Shown: in pieces, positions 19,532 to 29,640 of the stretch
Numbering within the stretch: position 1 is the stretch's first letter
Layout of the letters: each line of letters begins with the position of its first letter
Origin: Amblyomma americanum
Taxonomy: Eukaryota > Arthropoda > Arachnida > Ixodida > Ixodidae
Direction: 5' to 3'
Length of the DNA: 64,000 bases
Assembly: GCF_052857255.1 (NCBI RefSeq)
Contig: NC_135505.1
Span: forward strand, 41,005,864-41,069,863
The notes under the pieces: model-generated
Told to the model about the DNA's origin: nothing
Databases searched by the model: none
What the model saw: only the letters and a program-made list of their open reading frames with translations
Made by a program: the position numbers and the translations under genes

Positions 19532-20395
19532 TATGAGAGAAAAGAGAACAGAATGAGGAGAGCTGTTACTCTGAACAAGACATCCGCATAGCCGGCTTTG
19601 AGGAGGAAGAGCGAAATAACCTTTGCGTCATCAAAAAACCACATGGGGCCGTAGCATCGTATATGTAGCACCGTTTGCTTGGCTGCAAAACAACTGTATT
19701 GCAGCCAGTTTCACAGCGGACGTTGCCACGAGGCAGCAAAATGAAGCGCTTAAACAACGTTTCTTTTCTTTTACGGTGCATATGAGAAAAAAAGACATTT
19801 GTTAGGCACATGTATTAGTGTTTAGAAACCTCCGAAATATATCGCGCACTCAAGCGCTTTACCGAGCATTCCACGTCGTAGCCACAAGGAAGGCAAACAT
19901 ATGACCACGCTATTAGCCCATGCATTTGGTTCTAGTGCAGCAATGCTAGTGGTTCACCATAGCACCAGGCCGCTTCTTCACCACTTACGTTTCTGGTTGA
20001 GATTTCTGGTTTCTTCTCGTAACTCCCCATTAGTGCTGGTCGATCCATCTCCGTAACAACATGAACTGTCGCAAAAGTAAAAACGCTGCTTCAACCACTA
20101 GATCCTTCCAGATTAAGAGGAAGGGTGCGCCAGATTCGAAGTGGAGTGCTAAGACATGATTTAACAGTGCATTTGCCTCTTGAACGGAAAGAAGGCAAAC
20201 TTATCGGACTCCTCCCCTTGCGTGCAAAAGCGAAATGCTTCAAAACACGTGGTACTGCTGGTGTATTCATACATAGCCTGTGGCAACGGGCGCCAAACAT
20301 TGGTTGATGTTCGCTTCAATCTAACGCTAACACTGTTGGCGTCCTATGCGAAAAACCAATGGCAAAACGCAATGCACGGTGAAGCATCAGCTTAC
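19532..20395 (-). other. Intron between zinc-finger exons, copy 1
   Basis: 864 bp between the acceptor at 19532 and the donor GTAAGC (minus strand, 20395-20390). Phase agrees: the upstream exon ends in CPYSTDK and the downstream one starts with SNFDRH, giving C-x2-C-x12-H-x3-H over the junction. No other gene is visible in it. Confidence 0.6.
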
Positions 20396-20642
20396 TTCTT
20401 ATCGGTGGAGTAAGGGCAGAGGACGCAATGCGACTTTTTTGCAGCCTCACCAGATGCTCGCTAAGCCGGTGCTCTTCAAAATCCTCCTTTTTAGAGAAGA
20501 GCACACCGCATGTATCGCAGGGGAACAGCGTGGGTAAAGCGGATGAACCGTTTTCAATCTCGGACACCAAACGGACTCGAGTACGAAGATCTAACGGACT
20601 AGGAATATGTGACTGCTGTTCCATTACAGCATGCACTCTCAA
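20396..20642 (-). CDS. C2H2 zinc-finger protein, upstream exon (copy 1), one apparent 1-bp lesion
   Basis: The minus-strand frame from the ATG at 20642 gives MRVHAVMEQQSHIPSPLDLR and a degenerate first finger FPCDTCGVLFSKKEDFEEHR followed by SEH. About 9 codons later a second frame gives SHCVLCPYSTDKK, the first half of the finger completed by the next exon, followed directly by the donor GTAAGC. The two frames differ by one base around the run of six A near 20434-20439. Copy 3 (61370-61650) has one more base in this interval and keeps both parts in frame. So the lesion is either a real frameshift or an error in a homopolymer. The true start could lie further upstream in another exon. Confidence 0.6.
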
Positions 20643-21479
20643 TGTTCAATCATTACAGGCGCACGAAGCGCGACAGAAGGCGCTCAATTGTGGCCGCCAC
20701 GGCCTCATTTTTGTGTTTCTGCTTTAAAATATTGTCTGAATCACATTACTATCAAAAGAGCTCACGTGTACTAAAAAAGAATAGCAGATAGTGGAGGTGA
20801 TTAAATACGGGTAGTTTCCAATCTTACACTGTGGTGTTTGCTATTTTTATTAAAATTTGTCAAGGCATGAACAATTTGTGTCGTCTTATATTACGTCGTC
20901 TATTGCATTACGAAAATCGCCACCGCTGCTGTAACGCCGCAGCACTTTATGGTACACTGTAACTAAAACTAAAATAAAGCCAGTATCTTTTCACAAATCA
21001 TGAACATATATCTTGTCCATATCAATTTTTAATTACTACCTGAAGCCATCTATGTGAACAAGGTGGCTGAATGTTTCGATCGCCCAAATTATCAGGATGC
21101 TGCTTAAAAATGCACATTGTAAGAAGAGAGTGAGCAGCAAACGAAGAAGAGGCGAGAAGAAGCGATTCTATTTGGAAAGTTAGAACTAAGATCGTGACAC
21201 CGCGAGTGAGTGCAGGCTTTGCTGTGTGCTCGGTCTTCAGGTTCCTGCCACTGCTCTTTGATTTTGTTTTCTCCTCTAGACTACTTTTTCTGTCTTCTAC
21301 TGTGAGGCCGTTCCACGTGTTCAGGTATTTAGTAGTCGTTGTTTTTTTTTTGTTGAAGCGGTAGCTATGTTTTATGTACCCTTAGGCTTATACCTATGTC
21401 TTTAGGCTCCCCGGGTGGGGGTCTGGCTCTCCTGTTCGCAAGCGTGCCGGTCCAAATTTTCCCCTAGGTATAGGATGGT
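20643..21479. other. Spacer of array unit 1 and unrelated sequence
   Basis: 20643-21130 matches 38250-38637 plus 43730-43830 and 61670-62125. From 21130 to 21479 nothing is recognised; a pyrimidine-rich patch with a T run lies near 21265-21352. Confidence 0.45.
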
Positions 21480-21840
21480 TTCAGTGACATTCCAGTGGCG
21501 CTTGTACCCGTTGGAGACGCAGCTTTAAAATGTACAAACTCTAAAATGATCCAAGAGCAGCTGAAGGCTGTTACCAGGCGCTTGGTGGCACCAATTATCT
21601 CTGACGTGCGCATGTTCGGCCGTAGGAGCATTCTGTGCCGATCGTCGGATGCGCAATCTCTGTGCGAGTTGCTGTATTGCGCATCTTTTGCGTCTTTTCC
21701 AGTTAAGCTCTTCATACCAGAGCGACTTGCATGTTCAACAGGTGCCATCCGCTGCGTGGACCCATAAGACTCTCCTCAGGAATTGATTGAGGACTATCTG
21801 GCGGACGTTTTTTGGCTTCTTATCGGTATACCGCTGTACC
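21480..21840 (+). pseudogene. LINE ORF1 (gag-like) fragment
   Basis: Translation reads FSDIPVALVPVGDAALKC, then SKMIQEQLKAVTRRLVAP, SILCRSSDAQSLCELLYC, ASFASFPVKLFIPERLACST and GAIRCVDP followed by a TAA at 21765-21767. A further DSPQELIEDYLAD-like piece follows. I recognise this as the kind of nucleic-acid-binding ORF1 carried by tick and other arthropod LINEs, from memory and without a search. It has no start of its own, ends in a stop and is followed at about 21855 by an array block, so it is an insertion fragment. Confidence 0.5.
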
Positions 21841-21854
21841 AGAGATGTACTACC

Positions 21855-22165
21855 CCCATCAGAGCGCTTGGAAACGATCAAGTGCCGCAACATTACGATG
21901 GCTGTGCTCGGAAAAGTGCTGTCATCCCTGTGTTAAGTGGTGTCATCGTGCTGAAAAGTAATGTCAGCGATGAAGATTGAGGTGCAAAGGCGAGATCGTG
22001 ATTTTCTGTGTTCGTCTCAGCATTCTAACCGTCAGCGATAAACCAAGGTAATATATTAGTGCTGATAGTATATGAAACGTAATATGGCTATTAGTGGCCG
22101 CTAGAAACAGGCGCTGGGTAAATGTCACACAAAAGAGTGCTTACGATGTAGAATGGTACGCGCTG
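21855..22165 (+). repeat. Array block gamma, copy 1 (start of unit 2)
   Basis: Matches 46055-46275 and 57125-57350: AAAAGTGCTGTCATCCC, the following two related 21-bp words, TTCTGTGTTCGTCTCAGC, AACCGTCAGCGATAAACCAA and GGTAATATATTAG. The left half of gamma, present in the other two copies, is missing, replaced by the LINE ORF1 fragment. Confidence 0.75.
21895..21980 (+). pseudogene. Remnant of the conserved + strand frame of block gamma (copy 1)
   Basis: Reads YDGCARKSAVIPVLSGVIVL then KSNVSDED and TGA. The same frame in copies at 46040-46134 (FARKSTVIPQPSRVIVEKSG) and 57130-57209 (SAQKSNVILPQSGIIELKSG) keeps the pattern A-x-K-S-x-V-I with a stop at a similar place. Only the C-terminal end is retained here. 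Function unknown. Confidence 0.5.
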
Positions 22166-23009
22166 TGTGTGTATGCAAGCCTATTAAGCAGAGAGAAGGC
22201 TTCAATGAGCAAACTCAAGAAGCCACACTTTATACAACTCAACAATAAAGAAAACAGCGTACTACATAAACACAAAAACCACGCCACAGAAAAACCGCAC
22301 TCCTACCACACTATTTGTCCTCAAGCGTAAACCAAAAAGACACACTCATTGGGTCTTGCTACCAAACACGGGTGGTTTGCACACGGTCTCGGACGCGGAG
22401 TACGGACAAAAACACAGGTGGTACCTCGTTTCAAGGGACGTTGCTGTTTCACGTGATGAGTGTTCAGGAGTATCTGGCTAAGAGAGTCGGTGCTGCCGCG
22501 ACGCCTTAGCTGGAGGTCAGCGTTGGAGCGTCTTCGTAGCGCTGAGGAGGTCTGGGAGGTAGCAACAGTCACTGGCTGAGTTGTTCCGGAGGCGTTGACG
22601 CAGGGCCCGCGTTCCGCAGACGGAGTCACCGTCATGATCTACGGGACCGAGGCATGAGCCGGTGGGCACCACGCCCAGTCAGCTGGCCCTACGGCCGAAC
22701 ACTGCCTGCAGTAGCTGAAGACCGTGCGCCAACGTTCACACCTAGAACGTTCCTACTCCTGTCCACGTTGCCACCCCGCCTTTTATACGCCCACTTCATT
22801 TTATTCTCGTTCCGCCTCGTTGTCGGTTTCGTCGTTATATTCTGCATCTCTTTGAAAAATACCACTGCACTCTTGTTTTTATTCCCTCTTGTTTTTCTCG
22901 TTCCAGTCCTTATGTCCAGTTTTTTGCTCATCCCTCGTGACAGGATATCAACACTCGAGCAGAGGGCTCCCGTGGCCAGTCATTGGTTAAGTCCACTTCG
23001 TATAGTGCA
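22166..23009 (-). mobile_element. Possible solo LTR or other insertion between array blocks
   Basis: Blocks gamma and delta are adjacent in unit 3 (46275 to 46370) and unit 4 (57350 to 57450) but separated by about 840 bp here, so this is an insertion. On the minus strand it has a TATA-like GGGCGTATAAAAGGCGGGG near 22790-22770, a CG-rich stretch after it and a T-rich far end, which is the look of an LTR. I found no clear TG...CA ends or target duplication, and no coding frame with a domain. Confidence 0.35.
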
Positions 23010-23615
23010 TATCCTACCGAAAACACGAATTTAAACTGTGCCCCCATTGTTTTTTTAATCAAACCTCAAGGTCATACTAATTTTGGTACAAAAAAGTAGA
23101 TTAAATTTATGTTGCTTGAATTTATGCTATTGACAGTGTGCTGGGCTACGTCCACTGAAAAAGAGAGATATTTTCGGAGGAGTTTTGATAAATCAGAGCC
23201 TTAGTCTCTCCAAAGTGTGTCGCTGGGTGTTAGACGAACGGTTAGGGATATTAAGAAGGGCATGGAAATGCTTTGCCGCACATTTAAATGCTCATGAGTC
23301 CGGTTGCATCTATCCCCATCATAAGGCATTTAATTGCTAACAATTATTTAATTACAGAAATTTTGCTGCTCAAAGGGCAGGCGTCACACGGCTTTAACCG
23401 TACTTATTTTATACAAGCACCGGATCATGAACTAGACGCAAAAAGCGTTATACGCGATATCAAATCGTAATATTTGCTGGGTCTGCCACAGCGTTCAGCA
23501 GTATATCACAGAAACGTACTAATACCGTGTATAAGTGGAAATCTGCTTTCAGAAATTCTTGACAGCAGCGGCGAAACATATTAGTACCAATAATCAGCAA
23601 CTGCCTTCTTTATAC
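23010..23615 (+). repeat. Array block delta, copy 1
   Basis: Matches 46370-46935 and 57450-58000: GAATTTATGCTATTGACAGTGTG, GAGCCTTAGTCTCTCCA, TCAAAGGGCAGGCGTCAC, and the end GGCGAAACATATTAGTACC then CAACTGCCTTCTTTATAC. AT-rich, no coding supported. Gypsy B is inserted at its right end. Confidence 0.78.
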
Positions 23616-23788
23616 TGTAGGCTTAACGCCTCAGTAGCGAAGGAAACGATACCACTGCTACGAGCCGACACCAGAAGAGAACTGCCAGCCGTGGCTGCAC
23701 GAGCCACGACCAGGTGCCGTCTTTATTCTCTTCGCAGGGTGGCGCGCGCTAGCCGGGTTGTCGGCGCCGCCCAAGAGAGGGTGCTACA
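23616..23788 (-). repeat. Gypsy B 3' LTR
   Basis: Ends TGTAGCACC...CCTACA on the minus strand, the usual TG...CA. It pairs with 27656-27828. The stop codon of pol (TAG) lies inside its first five bases. Confidence 0.93.
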
Positions 23789-26700
23789 GGTCCCCCCGCC
23801 TAGACTGGAAGTCGAAACGGATGGAGGGCCGGCGATGGCACTCGAGCACTAGGTCAGGCGGCGCTGGGAGTCGTTCCAGGGCGGTCTCCATGTAAGCCGG
23901 TTTAAGGCGGTCTAGACTGACGGTTTCTTCGCGGCCGTTTTGGAGGATGGTGGTGGTTTTCGGGGTGCGCCGGAGAACGCGGAAAGGTCCGTCGTAAGCC
24001 GGTGTGAGTGGAGCTCGGACAGCGTCGCGGCGCACAAAAACGTGGGTCGAAGTGGCCAGGTCGGAGTGTACGAAAATGGTATGGTGGCGGGACGGACGTG
24101 GGGGAGTAGGCCGGAGGTCTTTAACGCAGTCCAGCAGGCGTTGGAGGAATTCTTGGGGCTGGACTGGAAGCTGCTGGGATCCAAAGAAGTCCCCTGGAAG
24201 ACGAAAAGCACTTCCGTACACGAGCTCTGCAGCTGAGCACTGTAAGTCTTCTCGGATTACGGCCCTTAGACCAAGCAGCACAAGGGACAAGGAGTCGACC
24301 CAGGAGGCACAATTGAGGCGGGCAGCGAGGGCGGCCTTGAATTGGCGGTGAAGGCGTTCCACCATGCCGTTAGCACACGGGTGATATGCAGTGGTAAGGC
24401 AATGCCTGGCGCCGAGAATATTATTAAGAGAAGCAAACAGGGAGGACTCAAACTGGCGTCCACGGTCGGTTGTCACAGTGCCAGGACAACCAAATCGAGA
24501 TACCCACGCAGAAATGAAGGCGCGCGAAACAGTCTCTGCTGTGATGTCAGGAATGGGGACTGCCTCCGGCCAGCGAATGAAGCGGTCGACTATGGTCAAG
24601 ATATAGCGGTAGCCTCGAGAGATGGGTAGAAGGCCCACGATGTCGAGATGAACATGGTCGAAACGACGGCCAGGGGGTAGAATGGCTTGGGAAGAAGTCT
24701 TGGTATGGCCACAGATCTTGGTCGACTGACAGGGTAGGCACCGGCGCGTCCAAGCACATACATCAGCGTTGGTTCCGGGCCAAACATAGCGCTGGGTGAG
24801 AAGGCGCTGAGTAGCCCGAATGCCTGGATGGCATATGTCATGGAGAGAATGGAAGATAGGGCGACGTAGTGAAGCCGGAACAAAAGGGGGAGGAAAGTCC
24901 GTTGAAACATCGCACCACAAGGGCTCAGGCGAGTAAGGATGGGGCACAAGCCGTAATCGGAGAGAACGAGGGTTCGCTCGAAAAGCGGCGAGCTCATCGT
25001 CATTCTGCTGGGCAGAAGAGAATGCGGCCCAGAAGACGGTGGAAGATGGAGCGTCTACCGCGACTATACGAGAGAGGGCGTCTGCGGCGGTGTTGGCTGC
25101 ACCTTTCACATGCCGGATGTCGGTAGTAAACTCCGAGATATAAGCGAGCTGACGGACTTCACGTGACAAGTACTTCGATGAGGTGGTCCGGAACACATAT
25201 GCCAGCGGTTTATGATCGGTTAGCACGTGAAACTTGCATCCTTCTACAAAATGCCGAAAGTGCTGGATAGCGGAGTAGATGGCTAGGTGCTCTCGACCGA
25301 AGACGCCATAGCGGGTCTCAGCAGGAAGTAGCTTCCGATAGTAAAAAGACAATGGTCTCCACTCGGAGTTAATGTACAGCTGTAAGACGGCTACAATGGC
25401 CACGCTGGAGGCATCCACCATCAATCTCGTAGGGGCGTCGTTACGCGGATGGAATAGAAGCACTGCGTTAGCGACTGCTTGCTTCGCGGCAGTAAAGGCG
25501 GCCTGGGCTTCTGATGACCAAGAGATTGCAGAGGACGGGCCAGCGGTTGACAGGAGGAGGTTGATGAGCGGGCGAAGTAGCTCTGCACAGTGCGGGATAA
25601 AGCAGCGGGAGAAATTCACCAGCCCCAGGAATTGTCGCAGGAGGCGCAGGGTTGTGAGCAGGGGAAAATTCTCTATGGTCTGGACGTGGGACGCGAGAGG
25701 GCAGATACCCACTGAGGATATGTGATGACCCAAAAACTCGAGCTCAGAAGCACCGAAAACACACTTGGAGGCATTCACAACCAGGCCGTAGTGCTGTAGA
25801 CGTTTGAACAAAGCACGTAGGTCTTGCTCATGATCATGAGGTGTAGGGCTGGCGATGAGGACATCGTCAAGGTACGCGAATACACTCGATAGGCCCCGCG
25901 TGACCTCAGCCATGAACCGCTGGAAGGTTTGAGCCGAACTGCATAGTCCAAAAGGCATCTGGACGTACTCAAACAAACCAAAGGGCGTCGTGATGGCGGT
26001 CTTAGGTATGTCGGCGGGTTCAATAGAAATTTGGTGATACGCCTTAACCAGGTCAACTTTGCTAAAAAAGGCGCAGCCGGCGAGGCGCGATGTAAAGTCC
26101 TGGATGTGGGGCAGCGGATAGCTGTCGTGGACAGTGTTGGCATTCAACGCCCGATAGTCGCCGCAGGGACGCCAGTCACCGAGATCACGCTTGGGCACTA
26201 GATGCAGCGGAGACGCCCACGCGATGGACGACGGGCGTATAATGCCGAGCTCCAGCATGTGGTCAAACTCACGTTTGGCGATAGCTAGACAGTCTCCAAA
26301 CAAGCGGCGCGGTCGAGCAGCTGCGGGTGGACCCCGGGTGACGATGTGGTGTGTCACAGTATGTTTAGGCGCCTGAGTGAGGTTGCATGGCTTAGTGAGC
26401 TCCGGGAAATCCGCCAACACTTTTTCGAACTGAGAGGAAGGTATCAGCGTGCGAATGCTCATGGGAGCATGGTCGGACGAGACTCCCGAAATGGAGAGAT
26501 GAGTCAGACCGTCGGTAAGGCGGCGATGCCGCACGCTGACGTCTAAGTCGAAGTAGGAGAGGAAGTCTGAGCCGATGATCGGGCGAACCACGTCTGCGAT
26601 GACGAACACCCATCGAAAAGTCGAGGGTGATAGATCGTAGCCCATACGTGGGTATAGACGAGGCGTTGGCAGCACGGAGGGACAGTCCTGATGGCTTGGA

Positions 26701-26819
26701 ACAATCTGCCTTAGTCGGTGGAACCACGCTGATTTCCGCGCCCGTGTCGATAAGAAACCCGGTGCCGAAGAACCTGTCAGTGACCATGAACAGGCGGCTC
26801 GAATGACTGGGGGAACCAC
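23784..26819 (-). CDS. pol: Gypsy B pol: RT, RNase H and integrase, open over 1011 codons
   Basis: The frame opens within the protease tail ([20 protein letters not shown]) and then has RT motifs [36 protein letters not shown] and [12 protein letters not shown]. RNase H follows with [28 protein letters not shown] and [10 protein letters not shown]. The integrase zinc domain comes next (HDICHPG...CLPCQ) and then the DDE core: D in [12 protein letters not shown] in [11 protein letters not shown] and E in [12 protein letters not shown]. The C-terminal domain ends DFQSRRGDL. The enzymes copy and insert the element. The key catalytic residues I can identify are present. The listed first codon is arbitrary: true pol is made with the upstream protease, from which it is separated by one frameshift near 26600. 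Still, no stop in 1011 codons is notable. Confidence 0.9.
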   Translation of the reverse strand: MVPPVIRAACSWSLTGSSAPGFLSTRARKSAWFHRLRQIVPSHQDCPSVLPTPRLYPRMGYDLSPSTFRWVFVIADVVRPIIGSDFLSYFDLDVSVRHRRLTDGLTHLSISGVSSDHAPMSIRTLIPSSQFEKVLADFPELTKPCNLTQAPKHTVTHHIVTRGPPAAARPRRLFGDCLAIAKREFDHMLELGIIRPSSIAWASPLHLVPKRDLGDWRPCGDYRALNANTVHDSYPLPHIQDFTSRLAGCAFFSKVDLVKAYHQISIEPADIPKTAITTPFGLFEYVQMPFGLCSSAQTFQRFMAEVTRGLSSVFAYLDDVLIASPTPHDHEQDLRALFKRLQHYGLVVNASKCVFGASELEFLGHHISSVGICPLASHVQTIENFPLLTTLRLLRQFLGLVNFSRCFIPHCAELLRPLINLLLSTAGPSSAISWSSEAQAAFTAAKQAVANAVLLFHPRNDAPTRLMVDASSVAIVAVLQLYINSEWRPLSFYYRKLLPAETRYGVFGREHLAIYSAIQHFRHFVEGCKFHVLTDHKPLAYVFRTTSSKYLSREVRQLAYISEFTTDIRHVKGAANTAADALSRIVAVDAPSSTVFWAAFSSAQQNDDELAAFRANPRSLRLRLVPHPYSPEPLWCDVSTDFPPPFVPASLRRPIFHSLHDICHPGIRATQRLLTQRYVWPGTNADVCAWTRRCLPCQSTKICGHTKTSSQAILPPGRRFDHVHLDIVGLLPISRGYRYILTIVDRFIRWPEAVPIPDITAETVSRAFISAWVSRFGCPGTVTTDRGRQFESSLFASLNNILGARHCLTTAYHPCANGMVERLHRQFKAALAARLNCASWVDSLSLVLLGLRAVIREDLQCSAAELVYGSAFRLPGDFFGSQQLPVQPQEFLQRLLDCVKDLRPTPPRPSRHHTIFVHSDLATSTHVFVRRDAVRAPLTPAYDGPFRVLRRTPKTTTILQNGREETVSLDRLKPAYMETALERLPAPPDLVLECHRRPSIRFDFQSRRGDL

Positions 26820-26877
26820 ACGCTGCCGTTAGTGATCCCGGCGGGCGTTTCCCGGCCACGAACAGGGCGGTGTACAC
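26600..26877 (-). pseudogene. pol: Gypsy B protease region, frameshifted against pol
   Basis: In a frame different from pol, the minus strand reads [20 protein letters not shown], holding the aspartic protease triad DTG, then [11 protein letters not shown]. From there the pol frame takes over with [15 protein letters not shown]. One base change near 26600 breaks the join. The start overlaps the end of gag (26829-26877), suggesting that Gag-Pro is made by ribosomal frameshifting, as in many Gypsy elements; the exact site is not clear. Confidence 0.8.
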
Positions 26878-27635
26878 TTCGTGGCCCGGTGGCGAAAACG
26901 CCTGTGGTACCAGCAGAGAGATGTAGGGCTGGGACTCCGAGCTTGACGTGAGCGCGAAAGAGCGCGTTGATCAAGACGAGACGGGCGGGTCTCCAGAGGT
27001 CGGCTCCGGAGTGCGGCGACTGAGGCGGCAAGCTCCTCGAGACGGTCCTCAAGGCGCGAAATCGCTGGGTCTCTTGGCGGCAAAACAGCAGTGACGGACG
27101 GGGAGGTGGCCTCATGAACGTTATCTGCGAGATCAGCCAGGCGGTCGAGGGTGACGTCACCGGCCGCCGCAAGGACGAGGCGGAAGGGCTGGGGAAGGCG
27201 TTGGAGGAAAAGCTCTCGAAGCAACGCTGAGTGGATGGGGATGTCGCGCTTCCCGAGAAGCTGTTGCATGCGGCGCAGAAGCTGGGAGGGGCGCCGGTCG
27301 CCAAGATCTTCCCCGGTAAGGAGCTGCTGGAGGCGGGTGCGGTCCGACGGCATAAATCTCTCCAGCACCTTGGTTTTCAGGTGCTGATATGGTGTAGCAC
27401 CCATGGGGCCGGAGAGAACGTCGGAGAGCTCACCGGCAACGTCAGGAGGCAGGCTTGAGGCAACATGGTAGTAGCGCGCCGCCTCCGACGTGATGCGGGC
27501 TAGGCAAAATTGCGCCTCAACCTGGTGGAACCAAACTTGCGGGTTCTGGGGCCAGAAAGGTGGAAGGCGAACCTGCAGTGACGAGACGTCCTGCGAAGGC
27601 TAATCCTGCTGCGTGGATGTTGCGGGATCGGTCAT
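26829..27635 (-). pseudogene. gag: Gypsy B gag, one in-frame stop near the start
   Basis: The ATG at 27635 begins MTDPATSTQQD followed by TAG, and the same frame then stays open to 26829: PPFWPQNPQVWFHQVEAQF (capsid start), TSEAARYYHVASSLPPDVAG, PYQHLKTKVLERFM, LREIF-like LRELFLQRLPQPFRLVLAAA, then a coiled region RLEDRLEELAASVAALRSR. It ends with CWYHRRFRHRATKCTPPC, an atypical Cys/His knuckle known for this group of Gypsy gags. The TAG at codon 12 is the only lesion I can see. Translation could begin at a later ATG (27404), but that would lose the first half of the capsid. Confidence 0.82.
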
Positions 27636-27655
27636 TGCTCGTCCTAGGTCACCAA

Positions 27656-27828
27656 TGTAGGCTTAACGCCTGAGGAGCGAAGGAATTGAGACCACTGCTA
27701 CGAGCCGACACCAGAACAGAACTGCCAGCCGTGGCTACACGAGCCACAACCAGGTGCCGTCTTTATTCTCTTCGCAGGGTGGCGCGCGCTAGCCGGGTTG
27801 TCGGCGGCGCCCAAGAGAGGGTGCTACA
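27656..27828 (-). repeat. Gypsy B 5' LTR
   Basis: Partner of 23616-23788 with the same ends. Internal landmarks shared by both: CAGGTGCCGTCTTTATTCTC and GGTGGCGCGCGCTAGCCGGG. About nine substitutions separate them. Confidence 0.93.
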
Positions 27829-28130
27829 ATACTAATATAGGCCGTCATTAGCTACCTTAGAAATTATAACTGATACCGTGGATGTAATAATCCGGAGCAA
27901 ATATAATATGCACAAGAAATTGTTAAATTATTTCATAGTCTCTGAATACATTGCAGCGTACATTGTATTCGCATACGTTCACCCTGCAACGTCTTTATGG
28001 CTGGAAGTTAGAGTAAAAAAAGGAATAAACACAATTATTTGGCTGCAATACTGAGCACCACTTTCTTTTTTGTTGATAATCTTTGCCATACGGTTGTTAC
28101 TGACTAGGTGGGAAGCTCGCAGGCAGAACA
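27829..28130 (+). repeat. Array block epsilon, copy 1
   Basis: Starts with the Gypsy B target duplication ATAC and continues as in 46935-47270 and 58000-58310: GATGTAATAATCC, CAACGTCTTTATGGCTGG, GGCTGCAATACTGAGCACC, ACTTTCTTTTTTGTTGATAATC. It ends where a LINE tail starts. Confidence 0.75.
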
Positions 28131-28472
28131 ATTTTTTTTATTGGTTCAGACACCTACAGCGCTATGAAACGGGCACTGTTATAGGGGGTAAACATAAAAA
28201 TGGTGCCGGTAGCACAATTCAGCATTAAAAAAGTAACGCTATGTTCAAAAGATAACGCAAGATACACAACGTACTCACGCAAGAAAAGAATGTTCAAAAC
28301 AAGGTATATACAAGAACTGCAGTTGTGTATACCACACACACGAAGAAAGTTTCCCACACTAAGTAAACAAAAATTCGGCAAGAGCACCGTCAAAGCTAGA
28401 GGACGACGCTGAATGAATATGCTCCGACAAACCCTTCTAATCACGAACAGTTTTTGGAAAAAACGCATTTTT

Positions 28473-28711
28473 GATTGGTTTGGTTTATGGGGGCTTAACG
28501 TCCCAAAGCGACTCAGGCTATGAGGGACGCCGCAGTGAAGGACTCCGGAAATTTCGACCACCTGAGGTTGTTTTACGTGCACTGACATCGCACAGCACAC
28601 GGGCCTCTAGAATTTCGCCTCCATCAAAATTAGACCGCCGCGGCCGGGATCGAACCCGCGTCTTTCCGGCCGGCAGCCGAGCGCCGTAACCACTCAGCCA
28701 CCGCAGCGGCT
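28473..28711 (-). repeat. Ruka SINE, nearly full length, with target duplication
   Basis: Best Ruka copy in the window. On +: TTGGTTTGGTTTATGGGGGC, TTAACGTCCCAAAGCGACTC, GACTCCGGAAATTTCGACCACC, GTGCACTGACATCGCACAG, AATTTCGCCTCCATC, box B complement GGGATCGAACCCGCG and box A complement CGTAACCACTCAGCCACC. Flanks ACGCATTTTT (28463-28472) and ACGCATATTTT (28712-28722) form a near-perfect duplication. Confidence 0.92.
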
Positions 28712-28719
28712 ACGCATAT

Positions 28720-29640
28720 TTTAATATGTTTATTCGACACTTGTATTCGCGAACTTTTGTTTGGTGATCTATTCTGGCGGATCTGTAGGTAGGATCAAGT
28801 ATATATGTTTCTTTCCTTATACCCGCCCCATTTGAATAAATTCTATTGAATAGCTTTAGGCGGATGTATTGCTTTCATTCCTGCGGAAGGGGCCAGTCCA
28901 GATTGATTATTATGTTAGATGAGTTTTGGGTGAAATTATAATTTGAGGAGACAAATCGCGCTGCACGATTTTGTATGGGCTCTAATTCGGACAACATATT
29001 CTTGTGGCAGGATCCCACGCAAAGTATCGGTATTCCAATATTGTGCGCACGTTTGAAAGGTAAAGTGTTTCTTTAATTCAAGCAGGTGCTTGCCTGAAAT
29101 TCCGTTTTAAGAAGTTAAAGAGACGGCCAGCCTTGGCTGCCATGTAGTCTACATGTTTATACCAGGAGAACTCATTTTTAGACAAAACACCTAAGTGCTT
29201 TTAACTTGAATTTATCGACAGATTTTCGCCTTGGAGAGAATATTTACTTTGCAGAACGTGACGTTTGTTAGTAGGGTGTGTTGCTGGGCTTGTTGATTTG
29301 ACATTGTTAACACTTGCGCACTGTACGTCACGTCGGTCCGCGCACTGTGTGTCACGTCCTTCTTTCGTCCGTAGTTGCCTGCGCTTCAGAGTTCAAACAT
29401 GTTTGTCAGTAAACTGGACAACTTTGCATTTGGTAAAATTGAGTGTCATATTCCACGTTTTGCACCACAGTAATATAGATTCAATATCACTTTGTAAATG
29501 CACACTATCATGTGAGCCATTAGTTTCAAGGTGAAGACAACTACCATCAGCATACACTCTGATACGACACGATACCTGTACACATATATCATCAATAAAT
29601 ATCAAAAAGAGAGGGACCAAGGACAGATTCCTGGAGGACA
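28720..29640 (-). pseudogene. LINE RT, catalytic part and C-terminal end
   Basis: The frame 29393-29641 reads LVPLFLIFIDDICVQVSCRI then RVYADGSCLH, the RT motif C with YADD changed to YADG, then WCKTWNMTLNFTKCKVVQF, which is typical of CR1/Jockey-like LINE RT. Further left, in broken frames, LLSELEPIQNRAARFVSSNY (near 28985-28930) is the usual RNRAARFV C-terminal region. The change of the second catalytic D and the frame breaks mean no activity. Confidence 0.82.

Larger units (their letters stand above)
18480..21130 (-). repeat. Array unit 1: zinc-finger block and following spacer
   Basis: This segment is paralogous to 31600-32895 plus 38200-43830 (unit 2) and to 59740-62125 (unit 4). Conserved landmarks include GGTTTATT at 18485, GGCTTCGGCATGCTTTCTACTCG near 18910, the zinc-finger exons, GACAGAAGGCGCTCAATTGTGG near 20670 and GTGGCTGAATGTTTCGATCGC near 21065. 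The unit sequence to the left of 18480 present in the other copies (31060-31600, 59270-59740) is missing here, replaced by the Gypsy A end. Confidence 0.8.
23616..27828 (-). mobile_element. Gypsy B: complete Ty3/Gypsy retrotransposon with LTRs and target duplication
   Basis: Two 173-bp LTRs (23616-23788, 27656-27828) bound gag and pol on the minus strand. The host sequence ATAC is duplicated at 23612-23615 and 27829-27832, and the paralogous unit 3 shows the uninterrupted site near 46933. Next to the 5' LTR is TTGGTGACCTAGG (minus strand), a plausible primer binding site; next to the 3' LTR is the purine-rich GGCGGGGGGACC. Lesions visible are one stop in gag and one frameshift in protease. 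By eye the LTRs differ at about 9 of 173 bases, so it is not recent. Confidence 0.93.
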
